NCBI GenBank assembly: GCA_030647905.1
Contig: JAUSJA010000026.1
Coordinates: 532,214-596,213 of the forward strand
Direction of reading: 5' to 3'
Length of the DNA: 64,000 nucleotides
Source of the DNA: Gemmatimonadaceae bacterium
GTDB taxonomy: Bacteria; Gemmatimonadota; Gemmatimonadetes; Gemmatimonadales; Gemmatimonadaceae
Shown here one piece after another: positions 7,426-16,305 of the stretch. The first letter of the stretch is position 1, and each line of letters opens with the position of its first letter. The notes under the pieces were generated by a model. The model was given only the letters and a program-made list of their open reading frames with translations. It did no database searches and was not told the origin of the DNA. The translations under genes and the position numbers were made by a program.

Positions 7426-8325
7426 ATGAAAAGACATCTCGCACCTTCTTTCGCCCTGCTTCTCGCCGTCGCCGCGCTCGCCGCGTGCAGCGATCGCAAG
7501 AGCAACGACGACGTTCTCGCACAGGATACGAGTCTCACGCGCGATCTCGCTCTCGCGAACGAGGACACGGCATCGCGTCCGCAGCTTCAGGACGTGCCGG
7601 TGAGCCCGGAGCCGGCTCCCGTCGTCAGCGAGCTCGCGCCCGCGCCGCGTGTCGCGAGAAGAGCAGCAGCGCCAACGCGGACTGTACCGCGCCGTACGAC
7701 TCCAAGGCCTGCACCGGCTGCTGCAGCGCCAGCCGAGCGTGTCACCGAGAGCGGCAACACCGAGAGGGTCAGCGAGCGCGGCTCTGAGCGACCGCTCGGC
7801 GTAGTCTCGGCGGGATCCGAGATTGCCCTCTCTGCCGGCCAGAGGATCTGCACGAACACGAATGCAGTCGGCGACAGGTTCACGGCGCAGATCGCCGATC
7901 CCGTGATGGGTGCGAACGGCACCGTGATTCCAGTCGGTGCAACGGCGACCGTATCCATCTCTTCGCTTCACAAGAGCAAGCGCGCGGGCGACAACATCGA
8001 GATCGGGCTGCGCGTCGAATCGATCACCTTCCAGGGCAAGACATACCCCGTGAGATCGGAAGTCACCTACGCGCAGGTGGACAAGGTGCGCGCGTCGTCG
8101 CGCGGTGATGACACCCGCAAGGTCGTCACCGGCGCGGCGATCGGCGCGGTGCTCGGCCAGATACTCGGCCGCAAGACGAAGTCCACCGTGATCGGCGCGG
8201 CGACAGGCGCGGCGGCAGGAGCGGTGGTCGCGAGCCGCAATGCGAACTACGACGGATGCGTGCCGAGCGGCGGCAGGATCACCATCCGGCTTACCGAGCC
8301 GCTAACGATTCAGGCGACCGGGTAA
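7426..8325 (+). CDS. lipoprotein with TrbI/VirB10-like barrel segment and glycine zipper
   Basis: 299 residues. Lipobox LAACSD (Cys20) and a Pro/Ala/Arg-rich linker (about 50-115) lead to a beta domain (SAGSEIALSAGQRICTNTNAVG, then ANGTVIPVGATATVSI) resembling the conserved segment of TrbI/VirB10-type periplasmic proteins. A glycine-zipper stretch (AAIGAVLGQILGR, then IGAATGAAAGAVVA) follows, and a final strand. The ATG at 7426 begins right after the hairpin. The N-terminal third is similar in layout to the preceding lipoprotein. No secretion or conjugation genes are nearby, so it is probably an envelope structural protein; I am unsure of its role. Confidence 0.7.
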   Translation: MKRHLAPSFALLLAVAALAACSDRKSNDDVLAQDTSLTRDLALANEDTASRPQLQDVPVSPEPAPVVSELAPAPRVARRAAAPTRTVPRRTTPRPAPAAAAPAERVTESGNTERVSERGSERPLGVVSAGSEIALSAGQRICTNTNAVGDRFTAQIADPVMGANGTVIPVGATATVSISSLHKSKRAGDNIEIGLRVESITFQGKTYPVRSEVTYAQVDKVRASSRGDDTRKVVTGAAIGAVLGQILGRKTKSTVIGAATGAAAGAVVASRNANYDGCVPSGGRITIRLTEPLTIQATG

Positions 8326-8331
8326 ATTTGC

Positions 8332-8362
8332 CGTCGCCTCGAGCAATTGACTCGAGGCGACG
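8332..8362. terminator. bidirectional hairpin terminator
   Basis: CGTCGCCTCGAG (8332-8343) and CTCGAGGCGACG (8351-8362) form a perfect 12-bp stem with a 7-base loop, between convergent genes (lipoprotein ending 8325, cytochrome remnant ending 8369). Neither side has a long T-tract. Confidence 0.65.
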
Positions 8363-8368
8363 CGATCG

Positions 8369-8775
8369 TCAGGGAGCCTTTTCGTTGACTGTCGGATAGG
8401 GCGCGGCGGGATAGGAACCGATCTTCGCGAGGGTGTATTCGCTCGCCCAGAAATCGGGCGGACCGTCGCTGTCCTTGAGAAGCACGGAGTGGCATTGGGC
8501 ACTAAGGCACACGGCCCGATCTTGAATTCCATCTCGGGGCCGGTCGCTCCCGCAAGCCATCCCTTCGCCGCGGGATCGGATCAGCCGCCATGGCATCCAC
8601 CACAGTCGTGCTCGATTACCATCTGTCGCCCGCGAAGGATCTGCTCCCGCGTTGCCTGATTCTTCGAGGCATTCGACGTCGGTGTCGCCGTCGCCTGTCC
8701 TACGCAACCCGCCACAGTGACGGCAATGAGTGATGAAACACCGGCGAGCCGTGCTCTGCTTAACCATCGCATCAT
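8369..8775 (-). pseudogene. cytochrome c lipoprotein, broken by a stop and an internal deletion
   Basis: The first 64 codons encode a lipobox signal peptide (VTVAGC) and a haem c motif (HDCGGCHGG), then TGA. The same frame continues plausibly (SDPAAKGWLAGATGPEMEFK) after the stop. A different frame then supplies a convincing C-terminus (DGPPDFWASEYTLAKIGSYP). Two lesions are therefore visible, a nonsense codon and a frame change near 8500, and the short spacing between blocks suggests missing internal coding sequence. It is 13 bases downstream of the multicopper oxidase remnant, so the two were an operon. Haem attachment site intact, but no complete product can be made. Confidence 0.72.
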
Positions 8776-8788
8776 GTTCGTCTCCTTG

Positions 8789-10022
8789 TTATTTGACTTC
8801 GAGAACGCCCATCATCCCATGATCCTCGTGATCAAGGATGTGGCAGTGGAACATCCACTTCCCCGGGTAATCGGCGTAGTGCACGATGAATCGGACAGTG
8901 GTGTGCCTGGGCACGTTCACGGTGTCCTTCCACGTCCGCTGCGATACGGGCACTCCGTCGCGGTCCAGCACCTGAAATTGAAATCCATGCAGATGGAACG
9001 GGTGGTCCATGCCGACGACGTTTTCGATCTGCCAGATCTCCGTCGCGCCGAGCGGTGCGGTAACGTCCATGCGGTTCATGTCGTGCGTCCTGCCATTGAT
9101 GAGGCCCTGGCTGAGTACCATCAAGCGGGTCGCCGTCACCTTCGTCGTGTCAAGAACTGGAATCGCGCGGAGCACTTCGGGCAGCTTCACCGGGGTGACC
9201 GGCTTCCGGGACGTGTACTGCAGCGTGAGCAGATCGCGCGGCTTGTCCCAGTCGGCTGGCCGCGTCTGCGGTACGTAGCGGTCATACGGAAGTGTCTGCA
9301 GCACTGTGCGCTCGCCCGGCCGGCCAGTGCCTCGCACCAGGAGCTCGACGCGTTCGCTGTTGGCGACGAGGATGTCCTTGACCTCGACCGAATGCTCGAA
9401 CAGCCCGCCATCGTCGCCGATGTGAAGGAACGTATGGCCCGGGATCGCGAGCCGGTAAACGCGGGCGGCCGACGCATTGATGATTCGCCATCGCTGCACC
9501 TCGCCGCTTCGGATGCTGATTGTCGGCATCACCTGCCCGTTCACGAAGAGCACGTTGCCTTCGCGTCCGTTCTCCTCGTCAATTTCGCCCGCTAATGATT
9601 CCGGATCGGGCAGGTCGATAGATCCGTCGGGGAGGAATTGATTGTCGGAGAGAATCAGGAGGTTGTCGGTCACACCGGCAGGAACTGGATCTACAGGCGG
9701 CCGGACGATGATCCCTCCGAACAGACCTTTCGCGATCTGCCGTCAGATGTGACCGGGATGTGCAGGCCGTGCCAGTGAATCGTCGTCATTTCCGGCAGGC
9801 GGTTCCGGAAGTGAACGATGACGCGATCGCCTTCGTGCACGTCGAGTGTCGGTCCGGGGACCCTGCCGTTATAGGCATACGCGGGTGTCGTTCCACCCGG
9901 CACGATCGACAACCGCGTCGGCTCGGCGGTAATGGTTACTTCTACGGTGTGAGGAACTCTGGAGACGTTGACGAGGACGGGGGGCCCGGGGACGACGGCA
10001 ACGGATGAAAATGGAGAGACAC
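8789..10022 (-). pseudogene. multicopper oxidase (laccase-like), internally deleted and frameshifted
   Basis: Two frames carry one protein. Upstream, codons ending near 9730 hold TTPAYAYNGRVPGPTLDVHE and the first copper motif HWHGLHIP. Downstream, 9715-8789 holds GLFGGIIVRPPVDPVPAG and the last motifs, HPFHLHGFQFQ and HCHILDHEDHGMM, which bind type 1 and trinuclear copper. The second copper motif (HPH type), normally some 45 residues after the first, is absent: sequence jumps from PVTSDG to QIAKGLFGG with a frame change. Upstream the frame is closed by TGA with no signal peptide or start, so the 5' end is also damaged. Family function would be periplasmic copper-dependent oxidation. Confidence 0.75.
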
Positions 10023-10169
10023 AATATCAGCGGGGGGGCGTTTCGCGGAAGGAGGATTAATGTCAGAGGATGCGGCGACGCTTCTGGCAGCGGGTTTATC
10101 TCCCCGGTTCGGCGGTCAGCCTTCCGCCTCGCACGGTTGCGCCCAGTATTAGCGCTTTCACGCGACGCC

Positions 10170-10712
10170 TTAACCCGACAGCCGTTGCAGCAGGAGCTTG
10201 CGAATGCGCTGCTCGAGCTCGCCGGTCGAGACACACCGAACGGCGCCAGTGCTCGTGCCTTCCACCGATGTCGCAGAGCCTGACACTTCAGTCGTGAGAC
10301 GGGTGCGGTCGGCGGCCTCAGGCTGCACCGTCGTCGTGATCGAGAGACGAGTCCGATACGCTCCGCTTGCCGAAGGGCCGGCGCCCTGGTTGCCGCAACG
10401 CACGAGCTCGGCGGTGCGCTTGCCGGCAAGACGACTCTGCGTATAGCTCCTGATGCCGAAAGTGCGAGTACTGGCGTCGAGGACATCACCCGCGATCTCG
10501 AGCTCTTGATAAACCTCCGGCAACAGGGCCCACACCCGATCGGGCGAAGCCGCGACGATGGCGGTGGTTCCTCCCGATTCCTCGTTCAGTCGCACGAAGT
10601 TGCCGGTCTCCGTCTCGGTGATGCTGGCGGGCCCTGTGTTTCGTGCGGGAGCAGGAGCCGAACTCGCGGAGGCGCAGGAAATCGTCGCCAGTGCCAGCAG
10701 TATCGCTTTCAT
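10170..10712 (-). CDS. exported protein with START/polyketide-cyclase-like fold
   Basis: 180 residues. The ATG at 10712 has GGGAGAA upstream; the open frame runs further but without a better site. The signal peptide is short (MKAILLALATISCASASS) and could be a lipobox at Cys13. The body (TAIVAASPDRVWALLPEVYQ, later TRLSITTTVQPEAADRTRLT and TSTGAVRCVSTGELEQRI) resembles SRPBCC-type envelope proteins that bind hydrophobic ligands. It overlaps the stop of the Nif3-like fragment by four bases, so the two were co-transcribed. Specific function unknown. Confidence 0.68.
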   Translation of the reverse strand: MKAILLALATISCASASSAPAPARNTGPASITETETGNFVRLNEESGGTTAIVAASPDRVWALLPEVYQELEIAGDVLDASTRTFGIRSYTQSRLAGKRTAELVRCGNQGAGPSASGAYRTRLSITTTVQPEAADRTRLTTEVSGSATSVEGTSTGAVRCVSTGELEQRIRKLLLQRLSG

Positions 10713-10927
10713 CGATCGGTTCTCCCGGGTTGAAGTGCATGCAACGGGTCGCGCGTCGGCACAAACTCGATCGGCACGTCCTTCATGAATGTCGCAAGCC
10801 AGCGTGCACACTCCTCCATGCCCGCTTCCTCAGAAGGTATATGGCCGATGACGATCAGTCCTTTCTTCTTGCCGACCGTTACCGCATCCACGGCCAGCTG
10901 GACCGCCTGCCGCTTGAGACGCTACGC
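10709..10927 (-). pseudogene. C-terminal fragment of a Nif3-like (DUF34) protein
   Basis: The frame after a TAG at about 10925 encodes RLKRQAVQLAVDAVTVGKKK, then GLIVIGHIPSEEAGMEECAR, then EFVPTRDPLHAL. This is the tail of Nif3/DUF34 dinuclear-metal proteins (GHIPSEEAGM region, about 250 residues in full). Only some 70 residues remain, with no proper start. The stop overlaps the start of the next gene by four bases, so the 3' end of an operon survives while the 5' part has gone. Confidence 0.6.
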
Positions 10928-10975
10928 TGAACGGATGCCTGGTCAAGGAGCGGCACAGCCCCTCCCGTGCCAGGC

Positions 10976-11536
10976 CTATTGCGGCCAGAGCCAGCCGAAC
11001 GCGCCAGCTGTGAGCAGCGCGTATATGAGTCCGTCCACGGTCGCCTTGATCGTCGTGCTCCATGAGCGACGGTACCAGATGGACATCTGCCACAGCGCGA
11101 CCGAGTGGCCGATGAATGCCGTCGCGGCTGCGAAGCGGAAGACCTGCATGTATTCCGTGCCGGCGGGAAGCGCGCGCCCGCTGATGTATCCGGCGAAGAC
11201 CCCAACTGCGAGGAGATACGCGAACCACATGCTGAGGTTGCGCCCCATGGACCAGGGGCCGTTGGGGATGACTGTCAACACCATGTTCGGCCCTTCAGCC
11301 ATCTTCGCCGCGAATTCCGCGGACTTCATCTCTTCCATGCTTGCCGCGTGGGGCAGCATGTAGTCGCCCGGCGGAATTGCGAAGGGCCGCAGCGCCTGCC
11401 TCACTTCATCCTGGTGCGGCACCGCCAGATAGTCCGACTTGTGCCACGGGGAGGCCATGTGGATGATCGAGCTCACGATGAACACGATCACGGCTGACAG
11501 CAGTATCGGGAGCCAAAGCGAGGACAGTCCGACCAT
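10976..11536 (-). CDS. four-helix integral membrane protein
   Basis: 186 residues. Hydrophobic segments are at about 3-25 ([20 protein letters not shown]), 100-120 ([20 protein letters not shown]), 130-150 and 162-182. A periplasmic-type loop carries [10 protein letters not shown] and [13 protein letters not shown]. The ATG at 11536 is preceded by GGAGG; an upstream in-frame ATG at 11605 lacks one. The hydrophilic loop with HK, DY and H residues could bind a ligand or metal. No recognised family name; similar conserved membrane proteins occur widely in soil bacteria. Confidence 0.68.
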   Translation of the reverse strand: MVGLSSLWLPILLSAVIVFIVSSIIHMASPWHKSDYLAVPHQDEVRQALRPFAIPPGDYMLPHAASMEEMKSAEFAAKMAEGPNMVLTVIPNGPWSMGRNLSMWFAYLLAVGVFAGYISGRALPAGTEYMQVFRFAAATAFIGHSVALWQMSIWYRRSWSTTIKATVDGLIYALLTAGAFGWLWPQ

Positions 11537-11748
11537 GACGACCTCCTGATTGGGATTGGGCTTCTCACTCCGCCGTCCGGCAACCGGCGAGACGACGGCA
11601 CTCATAAATGTGTATGGAAATCATCTTTCGCGACAGTTTCGTAGTCAAATCGCGCGAGCACGGGCTCGATTGACCCTTCGCCGCGGTGGCGGTATACTCG
11701 GCCGCTGTTCTTCCTGGTAACACATCTTCGTCTCATCATTGCCCGCCC

Positions 11749-12684
11749 ATGACTTTCGCCGGTGTTGATCTTGGCGGGACCAAGCTTGCCGCCGCGGCCT
11801 TCACGGATGACGGCGAGTTGCTGCATCGCGAGAGCATCGCGCTCGCGGGACGCGACGGCGCCGATGTCGGAGCCCTGATCGCTGAGCGCATCAATGCACT
11901 GTGCGCGGACTACGACTGTGAGGCTGCGGGCGTGTGTGTGCCGGGTATTTACCGTTCCGCGTCAGGCACCGTCTGGGCGCCCAACATTCCCGGCTGGGAT
12001 GACTACCCGCTTCTCGACGAGCTGCGCGCAGCCGTTGCCCCGGGCGTGGGCGTCACGATCGACAGCGATCGGGCCGCATGCATACTCGGCGAGACATGGC
12101 AGGGCGTGGCGCGCGGCGCTCGCGACGCGATTTTTCTCACGGTAGGCACCGGCATCGGGGCGGGCATTCTCTCCGCCGGTCGTGTGCTTCGCGGTCACGG
12201 GGATATCGCCGGCGCGATCGGCTGGCTGGGCCTCGATCGCCCTTTTGCGCAGCGCTACGTGCAGCACGGCTGTTTCGAAGACCAGGCGTCGGGCCCGGGT
12301 CTCGTGCGCGTCGCGCGTGATCTCATGCACAGCGATCCGGACTACGGCGGCGAGCTTCGCGAGCGTGGCGATGATCTCGATTCCGGAGATGTCTTCGCCG
12401 CACATGATCGTGGCGATCCGATCGCCGTGAGAGTGATGGACAATGCGATCGAGTTGTGGGGCATGGCCGCGGCGAATCTCGTGAGTCTCTTCAATCCACA
12501 GATGATAGTGTTCGGCGGTGGAATCTTCGGCCCTGCCTCGAAGTTTCTCGCCCGCATTGACGACGAAGCGCGACGCTGGGCGCAGCCCATTGCCATCGAG
12601 CAAGTGAGATTCGTCGTCAGCGAGCTCGGCAGCGACGCGGCTCTCTACGGCGCCGGCCGGCTCGCGATGACATCGGAGGCATGA
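11749..12684 (+). CDS. ROK-family sugar kinase
   Basis: 312 residues. ATP-binding phosphate 1 motif GVDLGGTKLAAAAF is at residues 4-17; the adenosine-side motif FLTVGTGIGAGILSAG is near 125-140. ROK kinases phosphorylate glucose or amino sugars at C6. The usual structural-zinc motif CxCGxxGCxE is reduced to HGCFED, so zinc binding is probably lost. The gene is one base before the MFS gene (stop 12684, start 12686) and a SIS-domain isomerase follows, so the operon looks like import, phosphorylation and isomerisation of one sugar. The ATG at 11749 aligns with the family N-terminus. Confidence 0.85.
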   Translation: MTFAGVDLGGTKLAAAAFTDDGELLHRESIALAGRDGADVGALIAERINALCADYDCEAAGVCVPGIYRSASGTVWAPNIPGWDDYPLLDELRAAVAPGVGVTIDSDRAACILGETWQGVARGARDAIFLTVGTGIGAGILSAGRVLRGHGDIAGAIGWLGLDRPFAQRYVQHGCFEDQASGPGLVRVARDLMHSDPDYGGELRERGDDLDSGDVFAAHDRGDPIAVRVMDNAIELWGMAAANLVSLFNPQMIVFGGGIFGPASKFLARIDDEARRWAQPIAIEQVRFVVSELGSDAALYGAGRLAMTSEA

Positions 12685-12685
12685 C

Positions 12686-13849
12686 ATGACCACAAGCTCG
12701 CGCCGCTCTCTTTTTGCATGCGCATGCCTCGGAATGCTGACGTTCGGCATCGTCCTGACGACGCTCGGGGCGGTGCTGCCGTCCATCATCGAGCGTTTTG
12801 GGATAGACAAGACCCAGGCGGGCGCGCTTTTCCTGCTCATGACTTTCGGCATACTCGCCGGGTCGCTTGTGTTCGGGCCGATGGTGGATCGCTACGGCTA
12901 CAAGGGAATGCTTCTCCTGGCTGCCACCCTCATTGTGGCAGGGCTCGAGGGAATCGCCTTCGCGCCTTCGATGGGAATCCTGCGCGGCGCCATCGCGTGC
13001 ATCGGATTTGGCGGCGGAATCATCAACGGCGGCGCGAACGCGCTCGTTGCCGACATCAGCAGTGAGGAGAAAGGAGCGAACCTGAATCTGCTCGGCGTGT
13101 TCTTCGGCATTGGAGCCGTGGGAGTGCCGTTCGTGCTCGCGACCATGATGAGCAGATTTTCGCATGCGGCGTTGATCGCGGGAGTGGGAGCACTCGTGAT
13201 AGCGCCTATTGTCTTCATTGCCGTCACGCCATTTCCCGCACCGAAGCAGCCGCAGGGATTCCCGATCGCCGCGGCGGGGCGCCTCTTTCGCGATCCGCTG
13301 CTGCTCCTGATGGGATTCATGCTCTTTCTTGAGAGCGGAATGGAGATCACGGTCGGCGGCTGGACGTCCACGTTCGTCAAGGAAGAGCTGGCGGTGGCCG
13401 AGCGAAGCGCGCTCATCCTGCTTTCTCTATACTGGATGGGGATGATGCTCGCGCGCCTCGCGCTTGGCTCCATCCTCCGGCGCGGGTCGCCATATCGTGT
13501 TCTCTATTCCTGTATTTCGATCGCGCTCGCGGGTGCGGTGATCCTGCTGACGACGAAGAGCGTTCCATTCGCCGCACTGGGAGTGTTCCTCATGGGCGTT
13601 GGCTTCGCCGCGACGTTTCCGACAGTGCTCGGTTTCGTCGGAGATCGCTACGCGGCGCTTTCCGGCACTGCCTTCAGTCTTGCGATCGCGATGGCGCTCT
13701 GCGGTGGAATGCTGCTTCCGTACGCTGCCGGCGCGCTCGGCGAGAGATACGGCATGCGGGGGTCGTTCGTGATCGTCCCGGTCGCGCTCGTCCTGCTGGC
13801 GGGACTGCTCGGAATCCTGTCGCGCCGCTTGCGCACTTCTTCGCCGTAA
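12686..13849 (+). CDS. MFS sugar transporter
   Basis: 387 residues with about 12 hydrophobic segments. The conserved loop between helices 2 and 3 reads GPMVDRYGYKGML, and helix 1 is LGMLTFGIVLTTLGAVLPSI. The size and the single central hydrophilic loop (TPFPAPKQPQGFP) fit sugar/proton symporters of the FucP or YfkF type. It lies between the ROK kinase and the SIS isomerase, which makes it the likely uptake step for their sugar. The ATG at 12686 is directly behind the kinase stop. Substrate cannot be told. Confidence 0.84.
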   Translation: MTTSSRRSLFACACLGMLTFGIVLTTLGAVLPSIIERFGIDKTQAGALFLLMTFGILAGSLVFGPMVDRYGYKGMLLLAATLIVAGLEGIAFAPSMGILRGAIACIGFGGGIINGGANALVADISSEEKGANLNLLGVFFGIGAVGVPFVLATMMSRFSHAALIAGVGALVIAPIVFIAVTPFPAPKQPQGFPIAAAGRLFRDPLLLLMGFMLFLESGMEITVGGWTSTFVKEELAVAERSALILLSLYWMGMMLARLALGSILRRGSPYRVLYSCISIALAGAVILLTTKSVPFAALGVFLMGVGFAATFPTVLGFVGDRYAALSGTAFSLAIAMALCGGMLLPYAAGALGERYGMRGSFVIVPVALVLLAGLLGILSRRLRTSSP

Positions 13850-13882
13850 TGTTGATCTCCGTCACTTCATCGGGTTTCACGA

Positions 13883-14638
13883 ATGCTCAGTAAGCGCTGG
13901 CTATCCGCGACACGCATGATTCTGGACGACATCGAGAATTCGCAGCTCCCGGCGATTCAGCAGGCGGCTACGCTCATGGCCGACTCGATTGGCGCTGAGC
14001 GATGGGTGCATACTTTCGGGTGCGGTCACGCGACGATTCCGGTGGAGGAGATGTATCCCCGCATCGGAGGGTTCGTCGGATTCCACCCCATGGTCGAGCT
14101 CCCGCTCACGTTCTTTACCCGCATCACCGGCGAGATGGGGATTCACCAGTTTCTCTTTCTCGAGCGCGCCGAGGGATACGGGAACGCGATCATGAAGAGC
14201 TATTCGTTTGACGAGCGCGACACGATGTGGATCTTCTCGCACACGGGGATCAACAACGTGAACATAGACGTTGCGCTGAGAGCGAAGGAGCTGGGAATGC
14301 GCATTGTTGCGACGGGATCGGCGGCACAGGCGTCGAAGTCGCGGCATCCATCCGGAAAGACGCTCTTCGAGATTGCCGACGTGGTGATAGACACGCGTGT
14401 GCCAGCGGGTGATTCGGCTGTGCCGCTCGTGAATCACACCGACAACGTCGGGCCGGTGTCCACGATGGCGTTTGTCGCCGTGGTATGGATGACGATCACC
14501 ACCGTTGCGGAGATTCTCGCCGGGCGCGGGGTGAAGCTTTACATCCATCCATCGCACAACGTGCCCGGCGATACGACGGCTCACCAGCGCCTCGACGAAG
14601 CGCTGGGTGAGTACAAGCGGCGGATAGCCGGAGTGTGA
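13883..14638 (+). CDS. SIS-domain sugar isomerase-like protein (UPF0309 type)
   Basis: 251 residues. The sugar-phosphate-binding fold shows HTFGCGHATIPVEEM, MWIFSHTGINNVNIDVALRA and ELGMRIVATGSAAQ. UPF0309/SIS_2 proteins bind phosphosugars and usually accompany sugar uptake genes, as here after the ROK kinase and MFS permease. The gap to the permease is 33 bases, so it is the third gene of the operon. The insert VNHTDNVGPVSTMAF and the tail YIHPSHNVPGDT carry His/Asp residues that may be catalytic. The exact reaction is unknown. Confidence 0.78.
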   Translation: MLSKRWLSATRMILDDIENSQLPAIQQAATLMADSIGAERWVHTFGCGHATIPVEEMYPRIGGFVGFHPMVELPLTFFTRITGEMGIHQFLFLERAEGYGNAIMKSYSFDERDTMWIFSHTGINNVNIDVALRAKELGMRIVATGSAAQASKSRHPSGKTLFEIADVVIDTRVPAGDSAVPLVNHTDNVGPVSTMAFVAVVWMTITTVAEILAGRGVKLYIHPSHNVPGDTTAHQRLDEALGEYKRRIAGV

Positions 14639-14645
14639 CCCGCGA

Positions 14646-16220
14646 CTACCAGTCCGTCGGCCGGTAGTCCTTGAGGAATTTCCCCCAGACGTGCTCGCCG
14701 GTGTTGAATCCGGCGATGATCGGATCCACGATGCGTGCGGCGCCATCCACGATGTCGAGCGGCGGATGGAACCGGTGCTCGGCCGTCTTCCGCGCCGCGA
14801 TCTCGACCGGATCCTCATCGGTTACCCAGCCGGTATCCACGCTGTTCATGTGGATGCCGTCGGCGCGGTAATCCGCGGCTGAGGTTCGCGTCATCATGTT
14901 GAGCGCGGCCTTCGCCATGTTCGTGTGCGGATGGCGTGTGGTCTTGAACCTCCGGTAGAACTGGCCTTCCACGGCCGAGACGTTGACGATGTGCTTGTCG
15001 CGTCCCGGGGTGCGCAGCATGAGCGGCTTGAGCCGGGCGTTGATGATGAACGGTGCGACGGCATTCACGAGGTGCACCTCGAGCAGCTCGACCGACGGAA
15101 CTTCGGCCATCGTCAGACGCCACGAGTTGCGATCGCGAAGGTCTATCTGCTGAAGGTCCTGGTCGAGGCGACCTTCCGGGAAAAGAGCCTTCTGGGCGGC
15201 GAGCTCCTCCGGCAGAAGGGGAACCTGCGAGAGCTCCGCCGAGCGCGTAAGCCCGGCAACTTCAGATATGCGTCTGTCCAGAGCGACCGGAGCGGCGCTT
15301 CCCTCGGGCAGCATGTGATAACCGCGGAGTCCTTCGTACGTACCGAGGAGTGCACGGACCTTCTCCGGAATGTCGCCGAGCGACGCCGTTTCGCCGGCCA
15401 TCATGTGCTCGTAGAAATCGGGAGGGCGGCGAACCGTCTGGCAGGCGTTGTTGATGATGAAGTCGAGCCGGTCGCGGGTGGAGAGCAGCTCGCGGCAGAA
15501 CGCCTCCACGCTCGGTGTGTGGCGGAGGTCCAGTCCGAAAATCTCGAGACGATCACCCCATTCATCGAAGTCCAGCTCCTGCGCGTAGCGGGCGGCGGAA
15601 TCGCGAGGAAACCGCGTGGTGACGATGAGCTGCGCGCCGGCGCGGAGGAGCTTGATGCCTGCCTGATAGCCGATCTTCACGCGTCCGCCGGTGAGCAGCG
15701 CGACCCGGCCGGTCAGGTCGGCAAGCTCGCCGCGCTTGGCGAAGTTCACCTCGGCGCATGGAGGGCAGAGCTGGTCGTAGAAGTGATGCAGCTCCGAGAA
15801 ATCCTTCTTGCAGATGTAGCAGTTCTGCGTCTCGAGCTGTTCGCCGATCTCCTCATCGCTGTTGACATCGCGCGGCTCGAATCCGGAAGGCGGGAAATAG
15901 TTCGGGGTCGTGAAGACGGACTGGCGGTGCAGCTTCCGGATTCCCGTCGCAGCGAGAGCGCTTTCGGCTCGCTGCACTTTTTCCGCTTTGCGCTGGCGCT
16001 TGGTGACTTTCAGGAGACGCCGGCGATCGATCGCGTCTGGCCGGGAGACCTGGCCCGCTGCCTGGAGGAGGCGTGTGCGGTCCTGGCGCGGTATGCGCGA
16101 GAGAAGCGCGCGGTCTTCGGCGATCGATTCGAGGAGCTCTGTAGCCGCCTGCACGCTCGCTTCGAGCGTGGCAGTACGGACTGGCGGAGCGATCGTGGCG
16201 GTACGTGAAGTGGTCGGCAT
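14646..16220 (-). CDS. SDR oxidoreductase with N-terminal zinc finger and altered active site
   Basis: 524 residues, twice the size of a simple SDR. A helical N-terminal region (1-120) precedes a zinc-binding block with CYICKKDF and LCPPC (about 133-158). The Rossmann part starts at about 170 ([20 protein letters not shown]) and includes [17 protein letters not shown]. The catalytic Ser lies in [14 protein letters not shown]. Where YxxxK is expected the sequence is TNMAK, so the tyrosine is replaced by threonine; either catalysis differs or another Tyr serves. It is convergent with the SIS gene, eight bases away. Long zinc-finger SDRs form a small family whose substrate I do not know. Confidence 0.8.
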   Translation of the reverse strand: MPTTSRTATIAPPVRTATLEASVQAATELLESIAEDRALLSRIPRQDRTRLLQAAGQVSRPDAIDRRRLLKVTKRQRKAEKVQRAESALAATGIRKLHRQSVFTTPNYFPPSGFEPRDVNSDEEIGEQLETQNCYICKKDFSELHHFYDQLCPPCAEVNFAKRGELADLTGRVALLTGGRVKIGYQAGIKLLRAGAQLIVTTRFPRDSAARYAQELDFDEWGDRLEIFGLDLRHTPSVEAFCRELLSTRDRLDFIINNACQTVRRPPDFYEHMMAGETASLGDIPEKVRALLGTYEGLRGYHMLPEGSAAPVALDRRISEVAGLTRSAELSQVPLLPEELAAQKALFPEGRLDQDLQQIDLRDRNSWRLTMAEVPSVELLEVHLVNAVAPFIINARLKPLMLRTPGRDKHIVNVSAVEGQFYRRFKTTRHPHTNMAKAALNMMTRTSAADYRADGIHMNSVDTGWVTDEDPVEIAARKTAEHRFHPPLDIVDGAARIVDPIIAGFNTGEHVWGKFLKDYRPTDW

Positions 16221-16305
16221 GGCACTGGTAAATCTAGAAGGGAGGGGGTCGATGCCGACTCTTTCGTTGACCCCGGGCCCCTCCGGCAGTTAATGTCTGC
16301 CGGTC

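Noticed and set aside
14925..16208. 427-codon plus-strand frame opposite the SDR gene
   Set aside because: Shadow of a high-GC gene; the minus-strand frame has zinc-finger and Rossmann motifs.
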